Positions 9,142 through 18,113 of a DNA stretch of 64,000 nucleotides are shown piece after piece. The notes under the pieces were generated by a model. The model did not search any database. It was not told where the DNA came from and saw nothing but the letters and a program-made list of their open reading frames with translations. Both the position numbers and the translations under genes were made by a program. The number at the start of each line of letters is the position of its first letter. Within the stretch, counting starts at the first letter, position 1. The DNA comes from Spiribacter sp. 2438 (GTDB taxonomy: Bacteria > Pseudomonadota > Gammaproteobacteria > Nitrococcales > Nitrococcaceae), in NCBI RefSeq assembly GCF_009676705.1, contig NZ_CP046046.1:1697501-1761500 (forward strand). The letters are read 5' to 3'.

Positions 9142-9690
9142 TCAGCCCCGTTGCGACCGTGGCTGGATCACCGGTGGCTGCCCCGGCCCGGGGTTGGCCG
9201 GCCGCCGGGGTGGCCCGTCCGGGAATAGCATGGGCGCCAGCTGCTCCAGGGCCCGCTCGTAGACACTGCGCTTGAAAGACACCACCTGCTCCAGGGGATC
9301 CCAGTAGGACACCCAGGCCCAGTCATCAAACTCCGGCTGACCGGTGGCATCCAGGCGCACCGCGGCGTCTTCGGTCTCGAGCCGCAACAGGAACCAGACC
9401 TGTTTCTGGCCAATGCAGGTGGGCTTCTGCCGACGCCGGATCAAATGCCGGGGCAGGCGATAGCGCAGCCAGCCCCGGGTGGAGCCCAGTACCGAGACGT
9501 GATGGGGCGCCAGCCCCACCTCTTCGTGGAGTTCGCGATACAGGGCGGCCTCGGGACTTTCCGAGCGCTGAATGCCTCCCTGGGGAAACTGCCAGGCCTC
9601 CTGGCCGATGCGTCGGCCCCAGAAAACCTGTCCGCCGGCGTTCGCGAGGATAATCCCAACGTTTGGACGAAAACCCTGCGAATCAATCAC
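9142..9690 (-). CDS. rppH: RNA pyrophosphohydrolase
   Basis: Nudix enzyme that removes pyrophosphate from mRNA 5' ends and starts RNase E-dependent decay. It has the family opening [15 protein letters not shown], the WQFPQGGI motif, and a full Nudix box from [17 protein letters not shown] into HEEVGL. The GTG at 9690 gives 182 residues and aligns with the E. coli start (MIDDDGYRPN). An in-frame ATG at 9726 would add 12 residues and cannot be excluded, since neither start has a strong ribosome site. The C-terminus is proline-rich ([14 protein letters not shown]). ptsP follows immediately. Confidence 0.94.
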   Translation of the reverse strand: MIDSQGFRPNVGIILANAGGQVFWGRRIGQEAWQFPQGGIQRSESPEAALYRELHEEVGLAPHHVSVLGSTRGWLRYRLPRHLIRRRQKPTCIGQKQVWFLLRLETEDAAVRLDATGQPEFDDWAWVSYWDPLEQVVSFKRSVYERALEQLAPMLFPDGPPRRPANPGPGQPPVIQPRSQRG

Positions 9691-9776
9691 TTGCAATACC
9701 CGGAAGGCAGCCTCATTGCCTGTCATTCTTCCACAGACCACAATCACCCGGCAATCGACTAGCTAACGGAGCCTGC

Positions 9777-10484
9777 ATGCAACTCGCCATATTCGATCTG
9801 GATAACACCCTGCTGGGCGGGGACAGTGACTACCTGTGGGGTCAGTACCTGATCCACCAGGGCGCCGTGGATGCGGCGCACTACGAAGCGGAAAATCGCC
9901 GCTTCATGGAGGCCTACGAAGCGGGTGATCTGGACATCGACACCTTTTTGGAGTTTGCGCTGCGCCCACTGGCAGAAACGCCTTATGAAGTGCTGACCGC
10001 CTGGCGTCGGGCTTTCATCGACTCCCACATCCGGCCGCGGGTGCTGCCAGCCGCCCGGGCGCTGGTGGAACAACACCGCGAGGCGGCTCATGGCCTGATG
10101 ATCATCACCGCCACCAACCGCTTCATCACCGAGCCCATCGCGGAGCTGTTCAACATACCGGTGCTGCTGGCCACCGAGCCGGAAGTGCAGGACGGTGCCT
10201 TCACCGGCCGCCACCGGGGGGTGCCCACGTTTCGCGACGGCAAGATCACCGCGCTGCAGCAGTGGCTGGATGCCGAAGGGCGGATGACGGACGCCATGCA
10301 CTTCTACAGTGATTCACGCAATGATCTGCCCCTACTCGAGCATGTTGACCATCCGGTGGCGGTGGATCCGGACCCGGTGCTGGAGGCTGCCGCGCGAGAC
10401 CGAGGCTGGCCGGTGATCACCCTGCGTGAGGGGGATATACCCCAGCCCCTGGACCCTTCCGCCCGCGGCGGCGACCCCGCATAA
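9777..10484 (+). CDS. HAD-superfamily subfamily IB phosphatase
   Basis: 235 residues with HAD motif I IFDLDNTL (nucleophile D7, acid D9), motif II in LMIITATNRF, a motif III lysine region and motif IV DSRNDLPLLEHV. The helical cap and the ending VDPDPVLEAAARDRGWPVI are typical of the SerB/CicA-like TIGR01490 group. Substrate is unknown; phosphoserine and phospholipid-precursor phosphatases belong to the same subfamily, so no gene symbol is given. The ATG at 9777 is preceded by ACGGAG. It diverges from rppH and is followed 31 bases later by the copper chaperone gene, perhaps on one transcript. Confidence 0.85.
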   Translation: MQLAIFDLDNTLLGGDSDYLWGQYLIHQGAVDAAHYEAENRRFMEAYEAGDLDIDTFLEFALRPLAETPYEVLTAWRRAFIDSHIRPRVLPAARALVEQHREAAHGLMIITATNRFITEPIAELFNIPVLLATEPEVQDGAFTGRHRGVPTFRDGKITALQQWLDAEGRMTDAMHFYSDSRNDLPLLEHVDHPVAVDPDPVLEAAARDRGWPVITLREGDIPQPLDPSARGGDPA

Positions 10485-10515
10485 TTGAAGAGTTTTGTTA
10501 CCGAGGAATCTCGCC

Positions 10516-11049
10516 ATGAATGCCCGGCTGTCCCGCTGGTCCATCGCCGCCATCTGTTTACTGGCCCCCGTGCTTGCCAGTGCCGAAATCACTGTTGAGG
10601 GGGCCTGGTCCCGGGCCACGGCGCCGGGCCTGGAAACCGGAGGCGCCTACTTCCATCTCACCAACACCGGCAGCCGGGGTGACCGCCTGGTGGGGGTCCG
10701 CACTGACCGGTCGCCGCGGGTGGAACTGCACCAGACCATCGAAGAAGGCGGCAATGCCCGCATGATCCACACGCCCGAGGTCCGCATCCCCGCCGGCGGC
10801 GAGCTGATCTTCGAGCCCGGCGGGCGTCACGTCATGCTCATGGGCCTGGAGACACCGCTGCAGGAAGGCGAGCGCTACGAAATCGTGCTGGAGCTGGAGC
10901 GGGGCGGTGACCTGCCCATTGACGTGGAAGTCCGGGCCCCGACGGCCATGGACGCGGGTCACGACCACGGTCATGACCATGATCACAGTCACGGTCACGG
11001 TCACGGTCACGGTCATGATCATGGCGATGGCCATGGCCACGGCCATTAA
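10516..11049 (+). CDS. PCu(A)C-type periplasmic copper chaperone with a histidine-rich tail
   Basis: 177 residues: signal peptide (about 1-23, cleavage near ASA-EI), then a DUF461/PCu(A)C cupredoxin-like domain. The Cu(I) motif is visible as ELHQTIEEGGNARM followed about 23 residues later by RHVMLM, matching H-x-n-M-x(21-24)-H-x-M. Known relatives deliver copper to cytochrome oxidase CuA or CcoN. A 29-residue tail containing 14 histidines, alternating with Gly and Asp, follows the domain and probably binds additional metal. No Sco or oxidase gene is adjacent; copA is 36 kb away. The start was chosen for GAGGAA just upstream and the clean signal peptide. Confidence 0.88.
   Translation: MNARLSRWSIAAICLLAPVLASAEITVEGAWSRATAPGLETGGAYFHLTNTGSRGDRLVGVRTDRSPRVELHQTIEEGGNARMIHTPEVRIPAGGELIFEPGGRHVMLMGLETPLQEGERYEIVLELERGGDLPIDVEVRAPTAMDAGHDHGHDHDHSHGHGHGHGHDHGDGHGHGH
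10960..11046 (+). repeat. His-Gly/His-Asp codon repeat encoding a metal-binding tail
   Basis: A low-complexity run of alternating CAC/CAT and GGT/GAC codons encodes the last 29 residues of the copper chaperone. The perfect GGTCAC hexamer repeats in its centre make it prone to length variation by slippage. Confidence 0.85.
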
Positions 11050-11074
11050 CCGGACGACGCCATGGGCCACTGAT

Positions 11075-11097
11075 CCGGCGGCCGCCGGGGCCGCCGG
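11075..11097. terminator. GC-rich hairpin between convergent genes
   Basis: A 9-bp perfect stem, CCGGCGGCC (11075-11083) and GGCCGCCGG (11089-11097), with a 5-base loop sits between the convergent copper chaperone and hemN genes. There is no U-tract on either strand, so it may be a weak or factor-assisted terminator, or an RNA-stability hairpin. Confidence 0.35.
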
Positions 11098-11099
11098 GC

Positions 11100-12491
11100 T
11101 CAGATGACCCGGGAGAACCGCCGCTGGTTGCGGGCCTCGACCAGATAGGCGTCGAAGGGCATGGCCACGTTTCTAAGGAAGAACTGCCCGCGCTCGGTGA
11201 CCGCCAGCCCCCGGGCGTGGATGTCCAGCAGCCCGTCATCCACCAGAGGCGTCAACTCTTCCAGCGCCTCCGCAAAGTACTGACGGAAAATCACGCCGTG
11301 ACGCTCTTCCACCGTGTCAAAGTCTACCCGGCCCTGACACATCACCGACTGGATCACATCCCGGCGCAGCCGGTCATCCGCTGACAGCTCCACGCCCCGC
11401 CAGATCGGCAGTTCCCCCGCGGACACCGCTTCGGCATGACCCTCGGGATCCCGGCGGTTCTGGCTGTAGGCATCACCGATCTGACCAATGGAAGACGCCC
11501 CCAGACCGATCAGGTCCAGATCCGGACGGGTGGCGTAGCCCTGAAAATTTCGGTGCAACGTGCCGTCATTGGCGGCCTGTGCCAGCTCGTCCCCGGGCAG
11601 CGCGAAGTGATCCATCCCAATGTATTGATAGCCGCCCTCGGCAAGACGCTGCATGGCCTCGATGAGCAGGGTGAGCTTGTTCTCGGCGGAGGGCAGACTG
11701 GCCTCGGCGATCTGCCGCTGGATGCGGAACATCTGGGGCATGTGCGCATAGTTGTACAGCGCGATGCGATCCGGCCGGATGTCCTGCACAGCGTCCAGGG
11801 TTCGATGCAGGCGCTCCGGAGTCTGCAGGGGCAGCCCATACATCAGGTCCAGATTGACCGAATGAAACCCTTGGGCCCGGGCCTCGGCCACCACGTCGGC
11901 GGTGTCCTTCACGCCCTGAATGCGATTAATGGCCTTCTGCACGTCCGAATCGAAGTCCTGAACCCCCAGGCTGAGTCGATTGAAACCCAGCTCCGCCAGC
12001 CGGGCGACCCGTTCCCGGTCGACGGTGCGGGGATCCACCTCGATGGAGAACTCACGCACCGGCGGGTCCGCCAGCGGAAAACGGTCCCGAATCGCGCCGA
12101 TGAGCCGCTCCAGATCCGCATCCGTGAAATAGGTGGGGGTGCCACCGCCCAGGTGCAGCTGTTCCACCGGCCGATCGTCATCGAACAGCGCCGCCTGCAG
12201 GTCCAGCTCCTGGATCAGGCGGTCCAGATAGCGCTCCGCCCGGCGGTAATTGGCGGTGATGACCTTGTTGCAGGCACAGTAGAAACAGACCGTGCGGCAG
12301 AACGGTACGTGCACGTACAGCGACAGGGCCCGGGGCATGGGATCGCCGTTGCCGGCGGCCACCCGCTCCCGGTATCGCCTGCCATCAAAGGCTTCGGTAA
12401 ACTGAGCAGCGGTGGGATAGGACGTATAACGGGGCCCGGTCACGTCGTAACGTCTCAGCAGCTCGCGCTCCAGCGGTAGTCTGTTGGCCAT
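11100..12491 (-). CDS. hemN: oxygen-independent coproporphyrinogen III dehydrogenase
   Basis: Radical SAM enzyme converting coproporphyrinogen III to protoporphyrinogen IX without oxygen. The 463-residue protein (E. coli HemN 457) carries C65-x3-C69-x2-C72 binding the 4Fe-4S cluster, an extra Cys after it (CAC) as in true HemN, HLGGGTPT, and the N-terminal RYTSYPTA motif that separates HemN from HemW. The ATG at 12491 has GGAGAAGG upstream; an earlier ATG at 12506 has none. An FNR-like box lies at the spacing of a class II activated promoter, so low oxygen probably induces it. Confidence 0.96.
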   Translation of the reverse strand: MANRLPLERELLRRYDVTGPRYTSYPTAAQFTEAFDGRRYRERVAAGNGDPMPRALSLYVHVPFCRTVCFYCACNKVITANYRRAERYLDRLIQELDLQAALFDDDRPVEQLHLGGGTPTYFTDADLERLIGAIRDRFPLADPPVREFSIEVDPRTVDRERVARLAELGFNRLSLGVQDFDSDVQKAINRIQGVKDTADVVAEARAQGFHSVNLDLMYGLPLQTPERLHRTLDAVQDIRPDRIALYNYAHMPQMFRIQRQIAEASLPSAENKLTLLIEAMQRLAEGGYQYIGMDHFALPGDELAQAANDGTLHRNFQGYATRPDLDLIGLGASSIGQIGDAYSQNRRDPEGHAEAVSAGELPIWRGVELSADDRLRRDVIQSVMCQGRVDFDTVEERHGVIFRQYFAEALEELTPLVDDGLLDIHARGLAVTERGQFFLRNVAMPFDAYLVEARNQRRFSRVI

Positions 12492-12523
12492 AACAGCCTT
12501 CTCCATGATCGATCGTTGGCCTG

Positions 12524-12565
12524 ACGATAGCGGTCATTGGGAATCGAAGTGTTGACCTGAATCAT
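12524..12565 (-). promoter_or_regulatory. FNR/Anr-like site and -10 box of hemN
   Basis: Read leftward, ATGAT-TCAG-GTCAA (12565-12552) matches 8 of 10 defined positions of the FNR/Anr consensus TTGAT-N4-ATCAA. A -10-like TATCGT sits at 12529-12524. If transcription starts near 12517, the site is centred at about -41.5, the class II FNR position. hemN is a classic FNR/Anr target. The boxes are visible; regulation is inferred. Confidence 0.5.
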
Positions 12566-12594
12566 CTGTTCGGGTCACCCCGGCGGGAGAAGAC

Positions 12595-13089
12595 ATGAAG
12601 CGCGATCCGGCGCGGCAATTCGACAACGGCGACCCCCCCGAGCCCCCGGCCCCCATCACTTGGCGGGGCGCCATCGCCCGCTATGTCTGGCTCAGCCTGG
12701 CGCTGTTTTTCGTGGGTCTGGGCAGCATCGGCGTGGTGGTGCCGCTGATGCCCACCACGGTTTTTCTGCTAATGGCCGCCTACTGTGCCTCGCGCAGCTC
12801 ACCGGCACTGCATGCCTGGCTGTACAGTCACCACCGCTTCGGCCCGCTGTTGCGGGACTGGCGGGATCACCGCGCCATCCGACCCCGGGCCAAAGTCACC
12901 GCCATCATCCTCGTGGCCATCAGCGGGATCATCACCTGGATAACCGTGGAAGCCGTGACCCCGCGCCTGATTGCTCTGGGCGTGCTGCTGTGTGTGGTCG
13001 TGTTTCTGATTACGCGTCCCCACGGCCCCGATAACCGCAGGAGCAAGCCCAATCCGCCGGAATCAGGCCAGCGCGGCGATGATGAATAG
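12595..13089 (+). CDS. DUF454 (YbaN-like) inner membrane protein
   Basis: 164 residues with about three hydrophobic helices (roughly 31-62, 99-118 and 124-138) and the family signature GLGSIGVVVPLMPTTVFLLMAAYCASRSSPALHAWLYSHHRFGPLLRDWRDHRAI. The function of DUF454 proteins is not established. The N-terminus is a proline-rich cytosolic segment and the C-terminus is charged. It is divergent from hemN, sharing the 103-base region that contains the FNR-like box. Its last 27 bases overlap the 3' end of the convergent MAPEG gene. Confidence 0.85.
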   Translation: MKRDPARQFDNGDPPEPPAPITWRGAIARYVWLSLALFFVGLGSIGVVVPLMPTTVFLLMAAYCASRSSPALHAWLYSHHRFGPLLRDWRDHRAIRPRAKVTAIILVAISGIITWITVEAVTPRLIALGVLLCVVVFLITRPHGPDNRRSKPNPPESGQRGDDE

Positions 13090-13440
13090 CCCCACCGTGC
13101 AGGCGAAGGCGGCCATCCAGGCAAGACTCCGCAGGGTCGGGCGATCGACGATATAGAAAAGCCCGTAGGCACCGCGAAAAACCAGAAACAGCACCGCCAG
13201 CACGTCCACGGGGCCCTGGGGCGCGCCCAGCTGATGGGCGATGATCACCGCCGCCGCAAAGGGCGGGAATGCCTCGAAGGTATTGAGCTGGGCCCAGTGG
13301 GCACGCTGCCGCCACCCCTCCAGGCTGGTCAGCCACTCCCGCGGACGGGCGTTGTCAAAGTCGCCCCGAGACTTGGCGAGCCCGGCGAACACGATGGGCA
13401 GAAAAATCGCGGCCAGCACACAGTAATACGCGATGCTCAT
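13063..13440 (-). CDS. MAPEG family membrane protein
   Basis: 125 residues with four predicted helices and the MAPEG pattern, including RGDFDNARPREWL and AQLNTFEAFPPFAAAVIIAHQLGAPQ. The family includes microsomal glutathione transferases; in bacteria most members are uncharacterised. The start ATG overlaps the purD stop (ATGA) and has GGGGAG 5 bases upstream, so it is the last gene of the long leftward run from ppa. Its 3' end overlaps the DUF454 gene tail to tail. Confidence 0.85.
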   Translation of the reverse strand: MSIAYYCVLAAIFLPIVFAGLAKSRGDFDNARPREWLTSLEGWRQRAHWAQLNTFEAFPPFAAAVIIAHQLGAPQGPVDVLAVLFLVFRGAYGLFYIVDRPTLRSLAWMAAFACTVGLFIIAALA

Positions 13441-14735
13441 GGCGACTCCCCTTCCAGCTCGGCGGCAACGGCACGATGGCCGATGTCCGAGCGCACAAAC
13501 CGTCCCGGCCACTCAATGGAGTGAGCCAGGTCATAGGCGGCGGCCTGGGCGGCGGCCGTGTCCCGACCGAGGGCACAGACACAGAGCACCCGGCCACCGG
13601 CGGTGACCACTTCGCCGGCGTCGTTCAGGGCGGTGCCGGCATGAAACACCTGCCGATCCGCTCCCGGTTCACCAGACAGGCCGGAGATGACGTCGCCACG
13701 GCGATAATCCCCGGGATAGCCTTCGGCGGCCAGCACCACACCCAGGCAGGGCCGGGGGTCCCATTCCACATCAGCAGTGGCCAGCTCGCCGTCGAAGGCC
13801 GCCTCCAGCAGATCCACCAGATCCGTGCGCAGGCGCATCAGAATGGGCTGGGTTTCCGGATCACCCAGCCGGACATTGAACTCAAGCACCCGGGGCACAC
13901 CGTCGGCATCGATCATCAGCCCGGCATAGAGAAAGCCGCGAAACCCTCGCCCCTCGGCGCTCAGGCCCGCCACCGTGGGGCGGATGACCGTGTCCATGAT
14001 GCGGTGGTGCAGCGCCTCGGTCACCACCGGCGCGGGAGAATAAGCGCCCATGCCGCCGGTGTTGGGGCCCTGGTCACCGGCGTCCCGGGCCTTGTGGTCC
14101 TGGGAACTGGCCAGGGGCAGCACCGACTCGCCGTCCACCATGGCGATGAAGCTGGCCTCTTCACCCACCAGAAAATCCTCTACCACGATGCGCTCACTGG
14201 CGGCGCCAAAGGCGCCACCCAGCATGGCCTCGGCGGCCTCCAGGGCTTCGTCCAGGGTCTGCGCCACGGTAACGCCCTTGCCCGAGGCCAGGCCGTCGGC
14301 CTTGATCACCAGCGGTGCGCCGCGCTCGCGAATCCAGGCCCGGGCCGGCTCCAGGGCATCAAAGCTGCGATAGGCCGCGGTGGGGATGTCGTGACGCTCG
14401 AGAAACGCTTTGGCGAAGGCCTTGGATGCCTCCAGCTCGGCAGCGGCCTGGCGTGGCCCGAAGCAGCGCAGACCCGCGGCCTCGAAAGCGTCCACAACGC
14501 CCGCCGCCAGCGGTGCTTCCGGGCCCACTACGGTCATGGCAACGCCCAGCCGCTGGGCCAGATCCCGCAACCCGACAACATCGGTCGCGGACACCGCCAC
14601 GTTCTCAACCCCGGGCTCACCAGCGGTGCCGGCGTTACCGGGTGCCACATAGACCCGCTCAACCCGGGGGGAGCGGGCCAGCCGCCAGGCCATGGCGTGT
14701 TCGCGCCCGCCACCCCCGATGACCAGAATCCTCAT
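13437..14735 (-). CDS. purD: phosphoribosylamine-glycine ligase (GAR synthetase)
   Basis: Second step of de novo purine synthesis: joins phosphoribosylamine and glycine using ATP. The 432-residue protein has the N-terminal [17 protein letters not shown]-grasp motifs [11 protein letters not shown] and [24 protein letters not shown], and [12 protein letters not shown] near the metal site. The ATG at 14735 sits 4 bases after AGGAGG; a GTG directly before it is also in frame. purH lies 13 bases upstream, the common fis-purH-purD order of gammaproteobacteria. Confidence 0.96.
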   Translation of the reverse strand: MRILVIGGGGREHAMAWRLARSPRVERVYVAPGNAGTAGEPGVENVAVSATDVVGLRDLAQRLGVAMTVVGPEAPLAAGVVDAFEAAGLRCFGPRQAAAELEASKAFAKAFLERHDIPTAAYRSFDALEPARAWIRERGAPLVIKADGLASGKGVTVAQTLDEALEAAEAMLGGAFGAASERIVVEDFLVGEEASFIAMVDGESVLPLASSQDHKARDAGDQGPNTGGMGAYSPAPVVTEALHHRIMDTVIRPTVAGLSAEGRGFRGFLYAGLMIDADGVPRVLEFNVRLGDPETQPILMRLRTDLVDLLEAAFDGELATADVEWDPRPCLGVVLAAEGYPGDYRRGDVISGLSGEPGADRQVFHAGTALNDAGEVVTAGGRVLCVCALGRDTAAAQAAAYDLAHSIEWPGRFVRSDIGHRAVAAELEGESP

Positions 14736-14748
14736 CACGCCTCCTCGC

Positions 14749-16326
14749 TCAATGTCGAAAGTGCCGCATGCCGGTGAACACCATGGCGATGCCGTGCTCG
14801 TCGGCGGCGGCGATCACCTCTTCATCACGCATGGAGCCACCGGGCTGGATGATGGCCTGCACGCCGGCCTCGGCCGCCTGATCGACGCCGTCCCGAAACG
14901 GAAAGAACGCGTCAGACGCCAGCACCGCCCCCTGCAGGGACAGTCCGGCGTCCTCGGCCTTGCGGACACCGATACGGGCACTGTCGACGCGACTCATCTG
15001 GCCGGCACCAATGCCGAGGGTGCGGCCGTGACGGCCATAGACAATGGCGTTGGACTTGACGTGGCGGGCCACCCGCCAGACAAAATCCAGGTCCGCCTCC
15101 AGCGCCGCATCCACCGCCGTGCGGGTCACGCAGCGCAGGCCGTCAGGCCCCACCAGCTCCGCGTCCACGTCCTGCACCAGCAGGCCGCCATCCAGCGGCT
15201 GAAGACGCCAGCCCGCCGTGGGCGCTGGGCCATCAGCGATTTCCAGGACCCGCAGATTGGGTTTGCGCCCGGTCACCGCCAGCGCCGCATCCGTGACGAC
15301 GGGCGCCAGGATGACTTCGACGAACTGCTGATCAAGAATCGCCCGGGCGGCGGCCTCATCCAGGGGGTGATTGAAAGCGATAATGCCGCCGAACGCCGAG
15401 GTGGGGTCGGTGGCGAAGGCGGCCTGATAGGCCTCGAGCAGCGAGTCGGCGGTGGCCACACCGCAGGGGTTGGCATGTTTGACGATCACGCAGGCGGGCT
15501 GCTCGAAGGCACCCACGCAGCTCCAGGCGGCGTCGGCATCCGCCAGATTGTTGTAGGAGAGCGCTTTGCCCTGGCGCTGGACATGGCGGGCAAAGCTGCC
15601 AGCCGCTGCATCCGGGGCGCGGTAGAACGCCGCCGCCTGATGCGGATTTTCGCCATAGCGAAGATCGGCCTGCTTGGCCCAGGCCCGATTGAGCTGGCCG
15701 GGAAAGCCGGGCCCGGATTCCGCCTCGCCGCGGGCGGACAGGTAATTGCTGATGGCCGCGTCGTAGCGGGCCACGTGGTTGAATGCCGCCACCGCCAGTT
15801 CGAACCGCAGAGCGTCGTCCAGGCCGCCGTTAGCGGCGATGGCGGCCCGCACGGCGTCGTATTGCTCCGGCTCGGTCACCACGCCCACGCCGGCATGGTT
15901 TTTGGCCGCCGCACGCAACATTGCCGGGCCGCCGATGTCGATGTTCTCGATGGCCTCCGCCAGGGTGCAATCCGGGCGGGCCACGGCGGCCTCGAAGGGG
16001 TAGAGGTTGACCACCAGCAGATCGATGGGCGGGATGTCGTGGTCGGCCATCACCGCATCGTCCTCACCCCGTCGGCCCAGCAGCCCCCCATGAACCCGGG
16101 GGTGCAGGGTTTTGACCCGACCTGCCATGATCTCCGGAAAACCGGTGTAGTCACCGACCTCGATAACGGGAACGCCGGCTTCACTGAGCAGCCGGGCGGT
16201 TCCACCGGTGGAGAGTATTTCCACGCCGGCCCCGGCGAGCGACTGAGCGAAGGCGGCGACGCCGGTTTTATCAGAAACACTGATCAGGGCCCGGCGCACG
16301 GGCTGGGAACTGGCCGAAGCCGTCAT
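14749..16326 (-). CDS. purH: bifunctional AICAR transformylase / IMP cyclohydrolase
   Basis: Catalyses the last two steps of IMP synthesis. The N-terminal MGS-like cyclohydrolase domain ([33 protein letters not shown]) is followed by the AICARFT domain with the catalytic KHANPCGVA and NLADADAAW. The 525 residues match the family (E. coli 529). The ATG at 16326 follows GGAG by 8 bases; a GTG three codons earlier is possible. fis lies 18 bases upstream on the same strand. Confidence 0.96.
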   Translation of the reverse strand: MTASASSQPVRRALISVSDKTGVAAFAQSLAGAGVEILSTGGTARLLSEAGVPVIEVGDYTGFPEIMAGRVKTLHPRVHGGLLGRRGEDDAVMADHDIPPIDLLVVNLYPFEAAVARPDCTLAEAIENIDIGGPAMLRAAAKNHAGVGVVTEPEQYDAVRAAIAANGGLDDALRFELAVAAFNHVARYDAAISNYLSARGEAESGPGFPGQLNRAWAKQADLRYGENPHQAAAFYRAPDAAAGSFARHVQRQGKALSYNNLADADAAWSCVGAFEQPACVIVKHANPCGVATADSLLEAYQAAFATDPTSAFGGIIAFNHPLDEAAARAILDQQFVEVILAPVVTDAALAVTGRKPNLRVLEIADGPAPTAGWRLQPLDGGLLVQDVDAELVGPDGLRCVTRTAVDAALEADLDFVWRVARHVKSNAIVYGRHGRTLGIGAGQMSRVDSARIGVRKAEDAGLSLQGAVLASDAFFPFRDGVDQAAEAGVQAIIQPGGSMRDEEVIAAADEHGIAMVFTGMRHFRH

Positions 16327-16344
16327 CACAGGCACTCCGTTGAG

Positions 16345-16608
16345 TTAGCGGTCGAGGTGGTACTGGCGAAGCTTCTTGCGCAGGGTCCCGCGGTTGATGC
16401 CGAGGGCTTCTGCCGCCCGGGTCTGGTTGCCGTTGTAGTGGTCCATCACGATTTCGAACAGTGGCGCTTCCGCCGCCTCGATCACCATCTGGTGAAGCCC
16501 GTGGCAGGGGTGGCCATCCAGGGTCTCGAGGTACGACGTCAGCTCATCGCGGACGCAAGCGCCAATCGGCCCCTCGCGTGCGCCGTCCCGGCTGGGTTGG
16601 TCCGTCAT
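16345..16608 (-). CDS. fis: nucleoid-associated DNA-bending protein Fis
   Basis: 87-residue homodimeric DNA-bending regulator. The C-terminal helix-turn-helix NQTRAAEALGINRGTLRKKLRQYHL is nearly identical to known Fis proteins. The N-terminal part includes LTSYLETLDGH, where the beta-hairpin and dimer interface begin. It is slightly shorter than E. coli Fis (98). dusB, its usual partner in enterics, is absent; instead prmA lies 53 bases upstream and purH 18 bases downstream, as in several non-enteric gammaproteobacteria. Confidence 0.95.
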   Translation of the reverse strand: MTDQPSRDGAREGPIGACVRDELTSYLETLDGHPCHGLHQMVIEAAEAPLFEIVMDHYNGNQTRAAEALGINRGTLRKKLRQYHLDR

Positions 16609-16661
16609 GGCATCGTCCCTCTGAAAGCAAGCCCGAAATCATAACCATTGGACGCCCGCCA

Positions 16662-17543
16662 TTAAAGCGCGGAGCGCCGGCCATCCAGCCGGGTCCAGTC
16701 GCCATGGGTCGTCTCGGGGAGAAAATCCACATCCGCCCGGTAGGCGGCACGCACGGTTTCGGCCTGGTGGTTCAACAGACCCGCGAGCATGATCCAGCCA
16801 CCGGGTTTGAGCGCCGCCCGCAGGGATGGCGCCAACTCCACCAGAATGCCTGCCAGAATATTGGCGATCACCCCATCGGCGCGGGGCAGTGGGTCGTTCA
16901 CACCCATGACCTCGAGTCGGTCGGTCACCCCGTTGCGGCGAGCGTTTTCGGCGGTGGCCAGCAGGGCTTGCGGATCATTGTCCACCGCGACCGCCCGTGA
17001 GGCCCCCAGCCGCAGCGCCGCGATGGCCAGCACGCCGGACCCGCAGCCATAGTCGATGACCGTCTGGCCGACGGGCGGCCTGGCCGCCAGGGCCTGCAGA
17101 CACAGCGCCGTGGTGGGATGGGTGCCGGTTCCGAAGGCGAGACCGGGATCCAGTCGCAGCTTGACCGTGGCCGCTGCCGGCGGCTCCCTATCGCCGGGAA
17201 CCACCCACAGACCGTGGCCGAAATCCATGGGACCGAAATCCGCCATCCAGGCCCGTTCCCAGGCCTGGTCCGCCAGTTCGATCTGTTGCCAGCCGGCTGG
17301 TGGCTCGCCCAGCGCCTCGGCAACCGCTGCCTGGACCGCGGTCAGGTCAGTGCCGGTCTCGAACAGCCCCTGTACTTGCACTCGGTCCCAGAGCCGGGTC
17401 TCACCGGGCCCCGGTTCCAGCACCGCCTCGGCCTCCGGGGGTTCCCCCAGCGTGACCGACAGGGCACCGGCCGCCTCAAGGGCCGCTTCCGCCAGGCCCG
17501 CCCGGGCGGCCGGGAGCTCAAAGGCCACCTGCCGCCAGGCCAT
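16662..17543 (-). CDS. prmA: ribosomal protein L11 lysine methyltransferase
   Basis: SAM-dependent trimethylation of ribosomal protein L11. The 293-residue protein has the N-terminal recognition domain (MAWRQVAFELPAARAGLAE), the linker GLAFGTGTHPTTALCLQAL, the SAM motif DYGCGSGVLAIAALRLGA and the catalytic NILAGILVEL, a variant of the NPPF-type motif. The start lies 2 bases after the ATR stop, which indicates coupling. Upstream in-frame codons belong to a shadow reading over the ATR gene. Confidence 0.95.
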   Translation of the reverse strand: MAWRQVAFELPAARAGLAEAALEAAGALSVTLGEPPEAEAVLEPGPGETRLWDRVQVQGLFETGTDLTAVQAAVAEALGEPPAGWQQIELADQAWERAWMADFGPMDFGHGLWVVPGDREPPAAATVKLRLDPGLAFGTGTHPTTALCLQALAARPPVGQTVIDYGCGSGVLAIAALRLGASRAVAVDNDPQALLATAENARRNGVTDRLEVMGVNDPLPRADGVIANILAGILVELAPSLRAALKPGGWIMLAGLLNHQAETVRAAYRADVDFLPETTHGDWTRLDGRRSAL

Positions 17544-17545
17544 GC

Positions 17546-18109
17546 TCAGCGGTTTTCGCCGGGGAGCCAGAGCACGTCGCCCCCGGCCTCGCGATTGGCG
17601 TCGCGGGCCAGCACGAACAGATAGTCCGACAGGCGATTGAGGTAGCGCAGGACTTCCTCGTTGATGGGGGTCATGCTGGCCAGAGCGGCGGTGTCCCGCT
17701 CGGCCCGGCGGGCCACGGTGCGGGCATGGTGCAAATGCGCCGCCGCCGGGCTGCCGGCGGGCAGGACGAACGAGCGCAGGGTCTCGAGGCCGGCGTTGAC
17801 CCGATCGATTTCCTGTTCCAGCCAGGTGGTCTGGGCGGCGACCACCCGCAGCGGTTCGTAGGGGGGATCCTCCTGCTCCGGCGTGCACAGATCCGCGCCG
17901 ACATCGAACAGATCGTTCTGGATCCGGGCCAGCGCCTGGTCCAGCGGCCCGGCGGCGTGCAGGCGGCAGATCCCCAATAGGGCATTGAGCTCGTCCACGG
18001 TGCCATAGGCAGTGACCCGGGCATCGGTCTTGGCCACCCGGCTGCCATCGCCCAGCATGGTCTGGCCGGCATCGCCGGTGCGGGTGTAGATGCGCGTCAG
18101 CTTGACCAC
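17546..18109 (-). CDS. PduO-type corrinoid adenosyltransferase
   Basis: Transfers the adenosyl group of ATP to cob(I)alamin to make coenzyme B12. The 187-residue protein opens with KLTRIYTRTGDAGQTMLGDG, the PduO-family ATP site, and has VDELNALLG, QNDLFDVGADL and a C-terminal RLSDYLFVLARDAN. The GTG at 18109 is 4 bases after the ppa stop; no better start aligns with the family. No cobalamin riboswitch or B12-dependent enzyme was seen nearby. It sits between ppa and prmA in the leftward run. Confidence 0.92.
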   Translation of the reverse strand: MVKLTRIYTRTGDAGQTMLGDGSRVAKTDARVTAYGTVDELNALLGICRLHAAGPLDQALARIQNDLFDVGADLCTPEQEDPPYEPLRVVAAQTTWLEQEIDRVNAGLETLRSFVLPAGSPAAAHLHHARTVARRAERDTAALASMTPINEEVLRYLNRLSDYLFVLARDANREAGGDVLWLPGENR

Positions 18110-18113
18110 GGGA

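Noticed and set aside
10960-11046. Repeated GGTCAC units resembling a tandem repeat or CRISPR-like array
   Set aside because: They are in frame and encode the histidine-rich tail; there are no spacers.
14692-16644. Long open frames on the strand opposite real genes, e.g. here over purH and at 24643-26133, 33725-35101, 40648-42147 and 1312-2559
   Set aside because: They mirror well-identified genes, have skewed composition rich in Gly/His/Arg or Pro, and show no family motif. Antisense open frames are expected at high GC.
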